Assembly: GCF_041477585.1 (NCBI RefSeq)
Contig: NZ_JBGNYA010000001.1
Location: 2,046,001-2,110,000 of the forward strand
Length of the DNA stretch: 64,000 nt
Direction of reading: 5' to 3'
From: Halobellus sp. MBLA0158
GTDB taxonomy: Archaea > Halobacteriota > Halobacteria > Halobacteriales > Haloferacaceae
In this document: piece after piece, positions 10,428 through 19,430 of the stretch
How positions within the stretch are numbered: the stretch's first letter is position 1
Layout of the letters: the number at the start of each line of letters is the position of its first letter
Notes under the pieces: model-generated
Databases searched by the model: none
Told to the model about the DNA's origin: nothing
The model's input: only the letters and a program-made list of their open reading frames with translations
Position numbers and translations under genes: made by a program

Positions 10428-10886
10428 ATGGACGACCCTCCCGAGGAGGCAGGGCCGGAAGGCGAGGCCGCGGCCGACGCGGACGCGTCCCCGCCCGCCG
10501 AACCGCCCGACGGCTGGACGCTCTGGAACGACGAACCCCGCGGGCGGCGGATCCTCGTGTTCCGCCCCGACGTGTTCAACGAGCGCGAGGGCCTCCCCGC
10601 GGCGTGTCTGCCCACCATCCTGATCTCGAACCGCTCGCGCGCCCCGCGTCCGGGCGCCTCGCGGGTCCGGACCGCGACCTGGCACGTCGTGCTCACCCTA
10701 GAGCCCGAGGTCGAAGCCGTCGCGGAGTCCTACGACAGCCGGGCGGCGGCCATCGAGGGGGCTCACGATCTCGCGCGCCGCTTCGCCGCGGGCGCGGTCG
10801 ACTACCGGGAGGCGTACCAGATCCCGCGGGAGGAGTACTTCGAGCGTCTCGACGCGGTCATCGACGGCGACGGGGACGAGCCGTAA
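10428..10886 (+). CDS. Conserved haloarchaeal protein (DUF5820-like)
   Basis: 152 residues from ATG 10428. A low-complexity acidic Ala/Pro N-terminus (about 25 residues) precedes a compact domain starting DGWTLWNDEPRGRRILVFRPD, with LPTILISNRSRAPRPG and a C-terminal VDYREAYQIPREEYFERLDAVI. I recognise this as a family widespread in haloarchaea (DUF5820-like, from memory); no function is known. It reads away from the prkA operon and converges on the next gene. The start is favoured because a TATA-like element sits about 30 bases upstream and upstream frame extension is basic and low quality. Confidence 0.7.
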   Translation: MDDPPEEAGPEGEAAADADASPPAEPPDGWTLWNDEPRGRRILVFRPDVFNEREGLPAACLPTILISNRSRAPRPGASRVRTATWHVVLTLEPEVEAVAESYDSRAAAIEGAHDLARRFAAGAVDYREAYQIPREEYFERLDAVIDGDGDEP

Positions 10887-10902
10887 TCGCTCCTGTCTCC
10901 GT

Positions 10903-12483
10903 CTACCACTCCGCGAACGGCACGCCGCCGGCCGCGTGATCGACGTAGGCCGACTGCATCACCCTGATCGCCTCCGGGAGGTCGGCCCCGTCGGTCCGAG
11001 CCTCCCGGACCCGCGCGCGCTTCCACGCGCTCGGGCTCGTGTAGGTCGCCTCGCGGCGCGCCTCGATCGGCGACAGCGCCCACTCGATCGCCTCGGCGCC
11101 GACCCCGAGGTCGTCGAGGCCGCGCCGCGCCAGCGAGAACAGTTCGTCGTAGATCCGCGGCGTCGCCGTCGTCGCCTCGCCGTCGCGGTCCACCCAGCGG
11201 AGGTCCGCGTCGGGACCGTCTTCGACGGCCGCGTAGAACGACGTGCGGGCGTCCTCCCACGACAGCGACGCGAGCGGGTGGTCCGTCACGTCGACGCCGC
11301 GGAGGACGCCGGCGACGAGCGCCTGGAGCCCGACGGTGTCGCGGAGCGTCGGCTGAGTCGGCAGCGGGCGGTACTCGATCCTGACGGAGGTCCGAGTCCC
11401 GTCGGGGTCGACCTCGCCGTCTGGCCCGCGGGGGAGGTCCCCGCCAAAGACCGGGCGGACCCACCGCCAGTACGTGCCGCGCTTGGCGCTGAAGGCGGGG
11501 TACGGGTCGGCATCGGCATCGGCCTCGGCGTCGGCGCCCGCGTCCTCCGCGTCGCCGCCGGTTCCGACCGCCCGCATCGCATCCGGCGCGGCGACGAGCG
11601 TCGGGTCCGTCGCGATCCGGTCGATCAGCTCCCCGATCGTCTCGACGTCCCGCGGGACGCGGCACTTTTCGGCGCCGTCGTCGACGGACCGCTCGAAGAT
11701 CGGGATCCGGAGTTCGTGGGGCGTCCGGTCGACGACGTCGGGGTCGGCGCCGAGGTCGCCCTCGTAGCAGTCCGCCGGCAGGAACGGGGAGTTCGCAGAC
11801 AGCGAGAGCAGCGGCCCCATCGTCCGCGTGGCGACGTTGAGGTACTCCGGCACGTCGTCGGGATCGGGGATCTGGAGGTGCGGCTGCATCGACGTCGCGA
11901 GCGACTCGACGAGCATCGAGGTCGCCTCCTCGAGCCCGGGCAGCCCGAGTTCGATCGTCCCGTCGTTGGCCTCGCGGATGGCCTGATCGAGCGCGACGTA
12001 CCGGGGGACGGGCCGCATGTTCGACGCCCGGAAGACGCCGTCATCCTCCTCGCCCGCGTCGAGGTACTCGCGCGTGCCGACCGCGGGGCCGACGGTCCAC
12101 ATCGCATCGAGGACGAAGTCGCGGCCGTCGCCTTCGAGCGCCGTCCGCACGTCGCGGAGCGTGGTCCGGAGCTCGTCGAACTGCCGCCGGAAGCCGGCGT
12201 CCGAGACGACGTCCGGGGCCGTGTGGAGCTCGGCGTTGTGGAGGCCGAGCTCCCGGCTGCAGCCGTCGATGTCGAAGACGTGCTCGGGCGCCGGCGCCAG
12301 CGCGCCGTCGGCGTCGATCACGTACCCTTCGAGTTCGAGCCCGACCGCGAACGTCGCGGTGTCGTAGCTGCCGTCGCGGACGGCCGCCCGGAGCGATTCG
12401 GCCTCCGATTCGACCCGTGCTTCGAACGCCTCCCGCGTCTCGGGATCCAGGGCGTCGCGGACGGCGTCGGTCGTCTCGGTCAT
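10903..12483 (-). CDS. Glutamate-cysteine-ligase-like (GCS2-type) protein
   Basis: 526 residues from ATG 12483 (a TTG lies one codon before it). The pattern AVGLELEGYVIDADG at about residue 45, the ELHTAP strand and MQPHLQIPD near residue 200 fit the carboxylate-amine ligase/GCS2 superfamily that makes gamma-glutamylcysteine or related amide bonds. Haloarchaea make gamma-glutamylcysteine as their main thiol with GshA; this protein is larger and may be a paralogue with a different substrate. An Ala/Asp repeat tract at about residue 312-330 is a disordered insert. It stands alone in minus orientation, with a short gap to the membrane protein gene upstream. Confidence 0.7.
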   Translation of the reverse strand: MTETTDAVRDALDPETREAFEARVESEAESLRAAVRDGSYDTATFAVGLELEGYVIDADGALAPAPEHVFDIDGCSRELGLHNAELHTAPDVVSDAGFRRQFDELRTTLRDVRTALEGDGRDFVLDAMWTVGPAVGTREYLDAGEEDDGVFRASNMRPVPRYVALDQAIREANDGTIELGLPGLEEATSMLVESLATSMQPHLQIPDPDDVPEYLNVATRTMGPLLSLSANSPFLPADCYEGDLGADPDVVDRTPHELRIPIFERSVDDGAEKCRVPRDVETIGELIDRIATDPTLVAAPDAMRAVGTGGDAEDAGADAEADADADPYPAFSAKRGTYWRWVRPVFGGDLPRGPDGEVDPDGTRTSVRIEYRPLPTQPTLRDTVGLQALVAGVLRGVDVTDHPLASLSWEDARTSFYAAVEDGPDADLRWVDRDGEATTATPRIYDELFSLARRGLDDLGVGAEAIEWALSPIEARREATYTSPSAWKRARVREARTDGADLPEAIRVMQSAYVDHAAGGVPFAEW

Positions 12484-12529
12484 CAATCAGGTATCGATAC
12501 CGACGGATAGTGAGGCTGTCGACTGCGGA

Positions 12530-13615
12530 TCATTCCGCCTCCCGCTCGTCGGCGCCCGCTCTGTCCCGCGCGGTCGGGCTCTGTCCGCCCTGGCTCCCGC
12601 CCGTCGTCCGGAGGATGAACGGCCCGATCGAGAGGGTCCGCTTGGCGACGGTCCCGATCCGGAGCACGAACGACAGCAGGGCTGCGAAGGGGACGAGCGC
12701 GACCGCCGCGGCCGCGGCGACGACCCAGACGAAGTGCGTCACGCCGAGCGTCGAGCCCGCGAGCGAGTCGAGCGACGCGTGAAACAGGAGCATACTCGTG
12801 GCGACGACGAGCGCCGGAAGCGCGGTGTAGAGCATCGCCCGCGAGAGGTCGACGAGTTCCCACTGGAAGTAGAGCGTCTTGAAGTGCTCGCGCGCGGGGC
12901 CGAACAGCGTCAGCACCGACACGAGGTCGTCGAGCGCGTCGCTCGTGGCGCCGTCGTCGCCGACGCGCTCGTCGCGGAGGCGGCGCGCCTCCTGGACCTT
13001 CCAGGAGTAATTGAAATCCAGCGCCGAGGAGAGCACCGCGAACGTCCCGAACTGCCGGTTCGAGAGGTCGTCGCCGACGCGCGAGGCGTGCCGGCGGAGG
13101 TCCTCGGCGTAGTTCCGGACCTGCTCTGCGACGTCGTCGTCGAGGTCGGCGTCCGTCGCGGCGTCGCGGAGGCGTTCGGCGCGCGTCTCGACGGCGTCGA
13201 CCAGCCGTCGGAGGAACGCCGACGGCGTCGCGGGCGCGACGTCGAGGCCCAGTTCGGACTCGACGTCGCGCCGGAACGACATCGCGCCCTCCATTCGGTC
13301 CCGCTGGTCGCCGAGCGTCCCGAGCTCCTGCGAGAGGACGAGCGAATTGATGGAGACGACGAGCGTGACGCCGGTGATCGTGGCGGTCACGAAGCCCTGA
13401 AACAGCGTCTCGATCGGATCGCCGGCGTCGCCGATCGGGGCCGGAGCGAGCACCGATGCGACGATCACGCCCGCGAAGAAGACTCCGACGGCGATGCCGG
13501 CGACGACCCATCGGTTCGCATCGAGCAGGATCCACAGCTTCGTGCGGCTCTCCTCGCCGCGCTGGCGCATCGTGTCGTCCGGTTCGCTCCCCGACGCCGA
13601 CGAGTCCTCGACCAT
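12530..13615 (-). CDS. Haloarchaeal membrane protein with four predicted membrane segments
   Basis: 361 residues. Hydrophobic segments lie near 35-58, 72-92, 248-272 and 285-315, with a long soluble helical loop between (about residues 105-240; rich in Arg/Glu with EQVRNYAEDLRRHASRVGDDLS). This two-plus-two arrangement is seen in an uncharacterised haloarchaeal family; I cannot assign a function. The acidic N-terminus and the Arg/Glu-rich C-terminus are probably cytoplasmic. Short gap to the GCS2-like gene downstream, so the two may be co-transcribed; upstream it faces the pspA gene in tandem orientation with a 73-base gap. Confidence 0.7.
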   Translation of the reverse strand: MVEDSSASGSEPDDTMRQRGEESRTKLWILLDANRWVVAGIAVGVFFAGVIVASVLAPAPIGDAGDPIETLFQGFVTATITGVTLVVSINSLVLSQELGTLGDQRDRMEGAMSFRRDVESELGLDVAPATPSAFLRRLVDAVETRAERLRDAATDADLDDDVAEQVRNYAEDLRRHASRVGDDLSNRQFGTFAVLSSALDFNYSWKVQEARRLRDERVGDDGATSDALDDLVSVLTLFGPAREHFKTLYFQWELVDLSRAMLYTALPALVVATSMLLFHASLDSLAGSTLGVTHFVWVVAAAAAVALVPFAALLSFVLRIGTVAKRTLSIGPFILRTTGGSQGGQSPTARDRAGADEREAE

Positions 13616-13688
13616 CGCTGTGGGGTTCGACGAGCGGACACAAAGAAGGCGGGGATGGGCGGTACGCGGCGCGCTCGCCGGCGCCGAG

Positions 13689-14528
13689 CTACTGCTCGTC
13701 GTCTTTCAGCTCTTCGAGTTCGGCCTCGACCTCGGCGTCGGAGACGTCCACGTCGACGTCGCTCTCGACGTCGTCGAGCTCCGCGTCGGCGTCCGCCTCG
13801 TCCCGGTCGCCGCTACCGCCGCTCTGGCTTTGGCCGTCGACTTCGGCCTTCAGCGTTTCGAGCTCGGCGTCGACCTCGGAGGCGGTCCGGCCGCTCTCCA
13901 GTTCCCGGTCGATGCTGTCCTTGTCCGAGAGCGCGTCGTCGAAGGCGCCGGTGTCGACGAGTTCGTCCATCGCCTCGGCGCGGGCCTCCATCTCGTCGGT
14001 CCGCTCCTCGGCGCGCTCGATGGCGCGAGAGACGTCCTCCATCTCGTCGCCGACGCCCGTCATCGCCTCCGAGACTCGGGAGGAGGCCTCGGCGGCCTCG
14101 TAACGGGCCTTCATCGTCTCCTTCTTCGTGCGGAACTCCTCGATGCGGTTCTGGAGTTCGTTCTTCTTCTCGACGAGGTTGTCCTGGGTGTTCTGGAGAT
14201 CCGCGATCTGGGTCTCCAGCTCTTCGATCTGGGACATCTTCGCCTGCTTCTTTTCGAGCGCCTGGCGGGCGAGGTCGTCGCGGTCCTGGCGGACGGCCTC
14301 CCGCGCCTGGTCGTTGTGCTTTTCGACGTTCTCTTCGAGCCGCCGCTTCTGGATTTCGAGGCGCTTCTTCTGGGTCGTCAGGTCGGCGATGCCCTGCTTT
14401 ACGTCCTGCAGTTCGTCGCGCATCTGCTCGTAGGAGTAATCGAGCGTCTCCGAGGGGTCCTCAGCGCGGTTGAGGAGGGCGTTCACTTTCGATCGGACGA
14501 CGTAGGACGCGCGTGAGAGGATTCCCAT
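13689..14528 (-). CDS. pspA: PspA/IM30 (phage shock protein A) family protein
   Basis: 279 residues. Almost entirely helical with the PspA signature: start MGILSRASYVVRSKVNALLN, then EDPSETLDYSYEQMRDEL and a long coiled coil (about residues 40-190), followed by an acidic Ser/Gly/Asp tail. PspA/IM30 (Vipp1) proteins bind stressed membranes and form ESCRT-III-like assemblies. The divergent hydrolase gene begins 54 bases away (14583), so both share one short promoter region. The tail from about residue 215 is low-complexity and strongly acidic, typical of halophiles. Role in membrane stress is inferred from the family. Confidence 0.93.
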   Translation of the reverse strand: MGILSRASYVVRSKVNALLNRAEDPSETLDYSYEQMRDELQDVKQGIADLTTQKKRLEIQKRRLEENVEKHNDQAREAVRQDRDDLARQALEKKQAKMSQIEELETQIADLQNTQDNLVEKKNELQNRIEEFRTKKETMKARYEAAEASSRVSEAMTGVGDEMEDVSRAIERAEERTDEMEARAEAMDELVDTGAFDDALSDKDSIDRELESGRTASEVDAELETLKAEVDGQSQSGGSGDRDEADADAELDDVESDVDVDVSDAEVEAELEELKDDEQ

Positions 14529-14582
14529 ATCCCCGCATTGGGCACGCCGGAGTTAAAACCTCACGTGCCGAACGCGCCGGGG

Positions 14583-15242
14583 ATGAGCGAGACGGTCTTC
14601 CTGCCGGGCGGCCGCGACGCCCGCGGGACGCTCGACGTCGCGGCCGACGCCGCCGCCTCCGACGGTGCCCACCCCGCGCGCTGCGTGGTCGCCTGTCCGC
14701 CCCACCCGCAGCACGGCGGCACCCGGAGCGACGGGCGACTCACCGCGGTGAGCGACGAATTGAACGGAAGAGACGTCGACTGCCTCCGCTTCGACTACGG
14801 CCCCTGGGACGGCGGACGGGGCGAGCGGACGGACGCGACGAACGCCGTCGCGTGGGCCCGGGAGCGGTACGACCGGGTCTCTCTCTTCGGATTCAGTTTC
14901 GGTGCGGCGGTCGCGCTCTCGGCCGCGGCGCGTGGTGCGGACGTCGACGCCGTCGCCGCCTTGGCGCCGCCCGCACGACTGGGGTCGGCGCGGGCGGACG
15001 TCGAAACGGATCCCGGAATCGGCGGCGTCGACGTCGTCGCCGACCTCTCCGAGATCCCGGCGGAGGTCCGCGTCGGCGTCTTCTACGGCGCCCGCGACGA
15101 CGTCGCCGCGGTCGGGCCGGTGGTCGAGCTCGCCCGCGAGCGCGGCTTCGACGTCACGGAGTTCGCGGCGGACCACTTCTTCGTCGGCCGGGAGCGAACA
15201 GTCGCGCGAGCGATCGCGGCGTTCCTGCTGGAGCGCGACTGA
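14583..15242 (+). CDS. Alpha/beta hydrolase
   Basis: 219 residues. The nucleophile elbow GFSFGA (Ser at about residue 107) and the C-terminal ADHFFVGRER with its catalytic-type His support a dienelactone-hydrolase or acyl-esterase-like alpha/beta hydrolase. Start at 14583 is preferred to 14538 because a TATA-like AGTTAAAACC (14552-14561) lies about 25 bases before it, which would put the transcript start at the ATG. Substrate is unknown. The gene shares a 54-base divergent region with pspA. Confidence 0.8.
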   Translation: MSETVFLPGGRDARGTLDVAADAAASDGAHPARCVVACPPHPQHGGTRSDGRLTAVSDELNGRDVDCLRFDYGPWDGGRGERTDATNAVAWARERYDRVSLFGFSFGAAVALSAAARGADVDAVAALAPPARLGSARADVETDPGIGGVDVVADLSEIPAEVRVGVFYGARDDVAAVGPVVELARERGFDVTEFAADHFFVGRERTVARAIAAFLLERD

Positions 15243-15281
15243 GCGACCTGTTCGCGCGGGGCGGGTGCGCGTCGCCTCCGC

Positions 15282-15707
15282 CTACGACGCCTCGCCGTAG
15301 CCCGCGGCGAACTGGACGGCGACGCCAACGAGGGCCGCGACGACGACGAAGGTCCAGAACGCGGCCCAGGCCGCCGCGCCGAGGCTCGTCGTCGCCGCGT
15401 AGGTGAGGACGGCCGCGGCCGCCCCGCTGCCGATGGTAGCGAGGAAGGGGAGGTCGCTCCACTGGCCGCCGGCGTTGGCGTACTCCGCGGCGTAGCCCCA
15501 GACGTTCCCGAGCGTGACGCGGAGCACGAACACCGCGAAGAGGCCCGAAACCGCCGCGACGGCGAGCGCGAACGGGTCGAGCGCGAGCAGATCGGCCGCC
15601 GAACTGGTCGAGCGGCGGAGCCAGGTCCCGACTCCGACGACGAACGCGGCGGCGTCGAGGAGGTACCACGGGCGGAACTCGTCGGGGAGGACTGATCGCG
15701 GGGACAT
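15282..15707 (-). CDS. Small haloarchaeal membrane protein
   Basis: 141 residues from ATG 15707; the frame extends to 15734 but the nine extra residues are arginine-rich and look non-coding. Four hydrophobic segments (about 18-35, 45-70, 85-105, 108-130) and few charged residues mark an integral membrane protein. No family motif is recognisable. It converges on the hydrolase and is separated from the TFS gene downstream by about 70 bases, both on the minus strand. Confidence 0.6.
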   Translation of the reverse strand: MSPRSVLPDEFRPWYLLDAAAFVVGVGTWLRRSTSSAADLLALDPFALAVAAVSGLFAVFVLRVTLGNVWGYAAEYANAGGQWSDLPFLATIGSGAAAAVLTYAATTSLGAAAWAAFWTFVVVAALVGVAVQFAAGYGEAS

Positions 15708-15779
15708 ACGTCCGCGTTCGGCGCGAGCATTCAAGAAATCACCGCGGGATCGCCGCCCTCGATCGGACTCCCGACGGGG

Positions 15780-16109
15780 TCAGTTGTACCCGCGCCAGCG
15801 GTGGCCGCACTCGGTACATTTGAAAAAGCGCGTCGGAGGCTCGTCGGCCGAGCCGGTCTGCTTGATCGTGTACCAGGCCTCGCCGTTGCCGCACTCGTCG
15901 CAGGTCACGTCGCTGGCGGTCGGCTTGCCCTCGAAGTTCGCGTCCTCGGTGGTCTCGATGACGTCGTCGTCGCTCTGTGCCTCGGTCGAGACGAACTGCT
16001 CGGCCAGTTCGGCGTCCTGTTCGGCGCGGGCGCCGCAGTCCTCGTTGGTGCAGACCATCTCGCCGCCCTCGGAGACCATCATCGTACCGCACTCGTCGCA
16101 GAACTGCAT
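15780..16109 (-). CDS. tfs: Transcription factor S (TFIIS-like RNA polymerase cleavage factor)
   Basis: 109 residues from ATG 16109. Two zinc ribbons: an N-terminal CDECG...CTNEDC ribbon like RPB9/TFS and a C-terminal CDECGNG...CTECGHRWR ribbon with the acidic loop SADEPPT (the Asp-Glu pair at its tip stimulates transcript cleavage in the RNA polymerase active site). The linker is very acidic. TFS rescues backtracked archaeal RNA polymerase. The longer open frame (to 16337) adds Arg-rich non-coding residues. It lies between two minus-strand genes of unrelated function. Confidence 0.95.
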   Translation of the reverse strand: MQFCDECGTMMVSEGGEMVCTNEDCGARAEQDAELAEQFVSTEAQSDDDVIETTEDANFEGKPTASDVTCDECGNGEAWYTIKQTGSADEPPTRFFKCTECGHRWRGYN

Positions 16110-16219
16110 TTGGCCGGACTGAGACGCTGCGGACACAAGTGTCTCTCGGGAGCGTCCCCGAAACTCGGCTCGGCCCGTTCGCCCCTGACGAGCGGCGAGT
16201 GGTGGACCCCGAACCCCGA

Positions 16220-16804
16220 CTACTCGTCGACCATCGGGCAGTTCCGGACCCGGAAGTGCTCTGCGTCCTCGACGGCGACGATGTCGGTCCCCTCGTGGGT
16301 ACACGCCAGCTCCGGCGGGTCGTGGAGGTACGGGCACTTCTGGCAGTAGTCCCCCTTCGAGATGACGTGTTCGTTCGGCTCATCGGTCGCCTTTGCCCCC
16401 TCCGTGTCCTCCCCAGCGGCGTCACCGGACGTCAGCGATCCGACCGCGATCGACGGCTCCGACGCGTCCTCCAGCGAGGACCACAGCGACTCCTCGTCGA
16501 TCTCGGCGACGGACATCTTCCGGAACGGCTCGTCCGGATCGACGTCGGCCTCCGGCTCTACTTCCGATTCCGGATCGGCATCGAGGGACGCCGTCGACGC
16601 CGCACCGGACTCGCGTTGGCGCCGCCGCTCCGAGACCTGACGGGCGAGGTCCGCGAGCGGTGCGTCGGTTCGGGTGTCGGTGTCGGCGTCAGTGTCCGCA
16701 CCAGCACCAGCACCAGCACCGGAATCCGACCCCTCACCCGACTTCGAACCCCGGTCTTCCGATTCGATCTCCTCGCCGTCGCCGTCGTCGGGAGTCTCGC
16801 TCAT
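16220..16804 (-). CDS. Acidic haloarchaeal protein with C-terminal CxxC-type cluster
   Basis: 194 residues. The first 110 are highly acidic and low-complexity, with Gly/Ala and Thr/Asp dipeptide runs encoded by short repeats at 16675-16722. The C-terminus has a possible metal site YCQKCPYL...LACTHEG...NCPMVD (four Cys and a His). No function recognisable. Its ATG overlaps the stop of the upstream RHH/zinc-ribbon gene (ATGA, 16801-16804), so the two are coupled and probably act together. Confidence 0.6.
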   Translation of the reverse strand: MSETPDDGDGEEIESEDRGSKSGEGSDSGAGAGAGADTDADTDTRTDAPLADLARQVSERRRQRESGAASTASLDADPESEVEPEADVDPDEPFRKMSVAEIDEESLWSSLEDASEPSIAVGSLTSGDAAGEDTEGAKATDEPNEHVISKGDYCQKCPYLHDPPELACTHEGTDIVAVEDAEHFRVRNCPMVDE

Positions 16805-17715
16805 CGACCCTCTCCTCCGTCCTGACTGGTACTCCCCTCGGAGCCGACGTCGGAACCGACGCCGACTCCGGAGTCCGACATCCGCCCGCCGAACTGGAAT
16901 CCGCCGAGGGAGTCGTCTTCGGCGTCCGTGCCGGCCTCAAGCGCGGGACGCTGGCCGACCGTCAGGCGGTTCGATCCGAAGAAGCCGCGCTTCGGATCGA
17001 TCTCCTCGAAGGTCGCCTCGCAGTGCGGGCAGTAGGGGGAATCGAGCAGGCCGAGGTGGACGGCCTCGCCGCAGGCGCCGCACTTGGCCGTGGTGACGCC
17101 GTGGCGGTTGGCCTCCCGGCGCAGCGACGCCGCGGCGTCGCGCTCGTTGGCCCGCCGTTCGAGATCGGTAACGCGCTCTCGGACGTCGGCGATCACGGAC
17201 GCCAGCGTGTCGAGCTTCGCGTCGTGGTCGTCGCTGAGGTCGGTGAGGTACTGCAACACCTCCTCGTAGTTCTCGAAGCCGCCTTCGAGGCGGCGCTCCA
17301 GGTCGGGGTGGTCGTGATCCGCGGGCGCCTTCGCGTCGGTCTCGCGCTTGACCTGGATGACCCGCTCGCGGACGTCCGTGATCTTCTCGTCCAGTTCGGC
17401 CTCCAGTTCGGCGATTCTCGACACCAGGTCCTCGAGGGCGTTCGCCACCGTGTCGGCGTCCGAGTCCGCGAACGCCTCCGCGGCCGCGGCGCCGTCGGTC
17501 TCCGGGCCGATGGCGCCGTCGTTTAGCGCGTCTCTGACAGCCGCTGGATCCGGCGTCGTGCCGTCCTCGAACAGTTCCGGGTGCTCGTCGAGGAGGCGGT
17601 GGGCCGCGAGCAGCCGACGGACGATCTCCGGGCGGGACTCGCCCGTGGCGGCCGCTCGATCGGCCACCCACGCGTCGAGGTCCTCGGGCAGTCCGTCGGC
17701 CTGCTCGCTCGACAT
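16801..17715 (-). CDS. RHH-like, coiled-coil and zinc-ribbon protein
   Basis: 304 residues. N-terminus (about 5-45; LDAWVADRAAATGESRPEIVRRLL) resembles a CopG/RHH DNA-binding segment; residues 95-190 are coiled coil (IAELEAELDEKITDVRERV and later VTDLERRANER); residues 215-240 hold a zinc ribbon CGACGEAVHLGLLDSPYCPHC. The tail is Gly/Ser/Asp-rich. This architecture suggests a dimeric DNA- or RNA-binding regulator, but the target is unknown. Upstream the minus strand has a TTTATAAG element near 17770 and a CTTAAG element near 17742. It is the first gene of a coupled pair with the acidic CxxC protein. Confidence 0.65.
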   Translation of the reverse strand: MSSEQADGLPEDLDAWVADRAAATGESRPEIVRRLLAAHRLLDEHPELFEDGTTPDPAAVRDALNDGAIGPETDGAAAAEAFADSDADTVANALEDLVSRIAELEAELDEKITDVRERVIQVKRETDAKAPADHDHPDLERRLEGGFENYEEVLQYLTDLSDDHDAKLDTLASVIADVRERVTDLERRANERDAAASLRREANRHGVTTAKCGACGEAVHLGLLDSPYCPHCEATFEEIDPKRGFFGSNRLTVGQRPALEAGTDAEDDSLGGFQFGGRMSDSGVGVGSDVGSEGSTSQDGGEGR

Positions 17716-17957
17716 CTATCGGTCGTTGGGACTCGCTGACTTAAGTATGTGCGCCCGATCCGGGCGAGGTCTTATAAACGAACACGGGACCACCGCGACC
17801 GTGCGCTGACATCCGACCCGCGTCGCGCAGCGGTCGTGCGGCACGTCGACGCGGAAACCGAACCGGTGCCGCCTGTCCGCCACTCCCGTACTGGTGCGTC
17901 CGACCGGCCGTCCGTCTCCGCCCGCGTCGCCGCTTCGAGCGCGACGTCCCCGAGTCG

Positions 17958-19325
17958 CTACTCCAGGTACTCCTCTTCGCGGTCCGCGTCGTCCGGGCCG
18001 CCCTCGTCGGTCCGGCGGGTGACGTCGACCTGGTAGTGCTGGAGGATGTCCCGACCGAGGAGGAGGGGGTAGTCCATATGCGAGCGGTCCTCGACGCTCG
18101 CGGTGACGGTGTGTTGGGTGCCGCCGATCCCGATCACGAGATCGACCACGGGGCGCGCCTTCCCGGACTTCACCGACCCGGACTTCACGCGCGTCATACT
18201 CTTGATCGGTCCCGCACCGATCTCGGCCGCCAGCGACGTGTCGATGCTCGTCCGGGTCGCGCCGGTGTCCGACTTCGCGAACGCCTGCGTCGACCCGCTG
18301 GTCCCGGAGACGACGACCTCCTCGATGTAGCCGATCGTCGGGCGCTCGCCGGCCGGGCCGGTCTCGACCCGCGGCATCCCGTCGGGCCGTGAGTCGTCGA
18401 GCGTCGCCGACAGCTCTTCTACCCGACTGTCGTCGACCTCGCCGCCGACCTGCTCGATGGCGAGCTTGGCGATGTAGGGGGCGGGGCTGCGGCCCGTGGC
18501 GCGGTGGAGGCCGCGGAAGCCCGCGGTGGGGTTCATCTCCAGGACGAACCACCCGTCGTCGCCCTCGATGAGGTCGACGCCGACGTAGTCCAGTCCCATC
18601 ACCTCGGCGGCGTACAGCGCCGTCTCGCGCGCCTCCTCGGGCATATCGTCCGTCGCGTCGAGGACGTCGCCGCCGAGCGCGACGTTCGTCCGCCACTCGC
18701 CCTCGGGCGCGTAGCGGTACATCGCGCCGATGACCTGGCCGTCGACGACGTACACGCGGAGGTCGCGGTGCTTGGCCTCGTCGCGCTCGATGAGGTCCTG
18801 GAGGAACGCCTGCCGGTTCCCGACCTTCGGGTTCACGGGGTCCGTGAGGTCGACCTTCCAGGTCCCGCCGCCGTGGGTCCCGATCGCGGACTTGTAGACG
18901 CCGACCTCGCCGAAGCGTTGCCGGCCCTGATTCAGCCGGTCGTTCGACAGCGCCAGCAGCGCGTCGGGGACCTTGATGTTCCAGTTCGCCAGCGTCGACG
19001 CCGTCGCGAACTTGTGGACCGCGGTGAGGACGGCCGCGGGCTCGTTCAGCATCGGCCGGATCCGCTCGAAGGTGGTCGCGAGCCCCAGCAGCTCGGCGGG
19101 CTCTTCGGTGTTCGAGAGCAGCAGGCGGTTGGCGACGATGTCGACCTCCGGCTCGATCGCGACGTCGCCGTCCTCGATCGAGACCGCGGTGTTCTCGCGG
19201 CGGAGCCAGATGCCCTCGTGGCCGAGGTCGTCGACGGCGTTGAGGATCGCCTTCGTCTCCTTGCTGTTGTGAAGCGAGAGGACGCCAACACGGACCTGCT
19301 CGTCGGAGTCGCGTGGATCGGTCAT
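17958..19325 (-). CDS. RimK-type ATP-grasp ligase fused to a retropepsin-like aspartic protease domain
   Basis: 455 residues from ATG 19325. Residues about 1-290 are a RimK ATP-grasp ligase (GVYKSAIGTHGGGTWKV near residue 143 for the ATP-binding loop; FVLEMNPTAGFRGLHRATG near 265 for the catalytic and Mg-binding end). Residues about 330-455 are a C-terminal domain with the DTGA motif (SDTGATRTSIDT) and LLLGRD, the mark of the ATP-dependent zinc-protease/retropepsin-like DUF785 (RimB-like) family. In bacteria these are separate but adjacent genes. The enzyme would add amino acids to a protein or peptide substrate and also cleave it. The divergent deacylase gene (19431) is typical of this context. 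Confidence 0.85.
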   Translation of the reverse strand: MTDPRDSDEQVRVGVLSLHNSKETKAILNAVDDLGHEGIWLRRENTAVSIEDGDVAIEPEVDIVANRLLLSNTEEPAELLGLATTFERIRPMLNEPAAVLTAVHKFATASTLANWNIKVPDALLALSNDRLNQGRQRFGEVGVYKSAIGTHGGGTWKVDLTDPVNPKVGNRQAFLQDLIERDEAKHRDLRVYVVDGQVIGAMYRYAPEGEWRTNVALGGDVLDATDDMPEEARETALYAAEVMGLDYVGVDLIEGDDGWFVLEMNPTAGFRGLHRATGRSPAPYIAKLAIEQVGGEVDDSRVEELSATLDDSRPDGMPRVETGPAGERPTIGYIEEVVVSGTSGSTQAFAKSDTGATRTSIDTSLAAEIGAGPIKSMTRVKSGSVKSGKARPVVDLVIGIGGTQHTVTASVEDRSHMDYPLLLGRDILQHYQVDVTRRTDEGGPDDADREEEYLE

Positions 19326-19430
19326 ACCTATCGTACTCCTCCGGCGGATGAAATTAATGCCGATCCGGCAGCGCGCGACGCGGCGTTCCGAGGTACGAGC
19401 GTTTATCCCGCCGGATGTCCGAGGGCGGGT

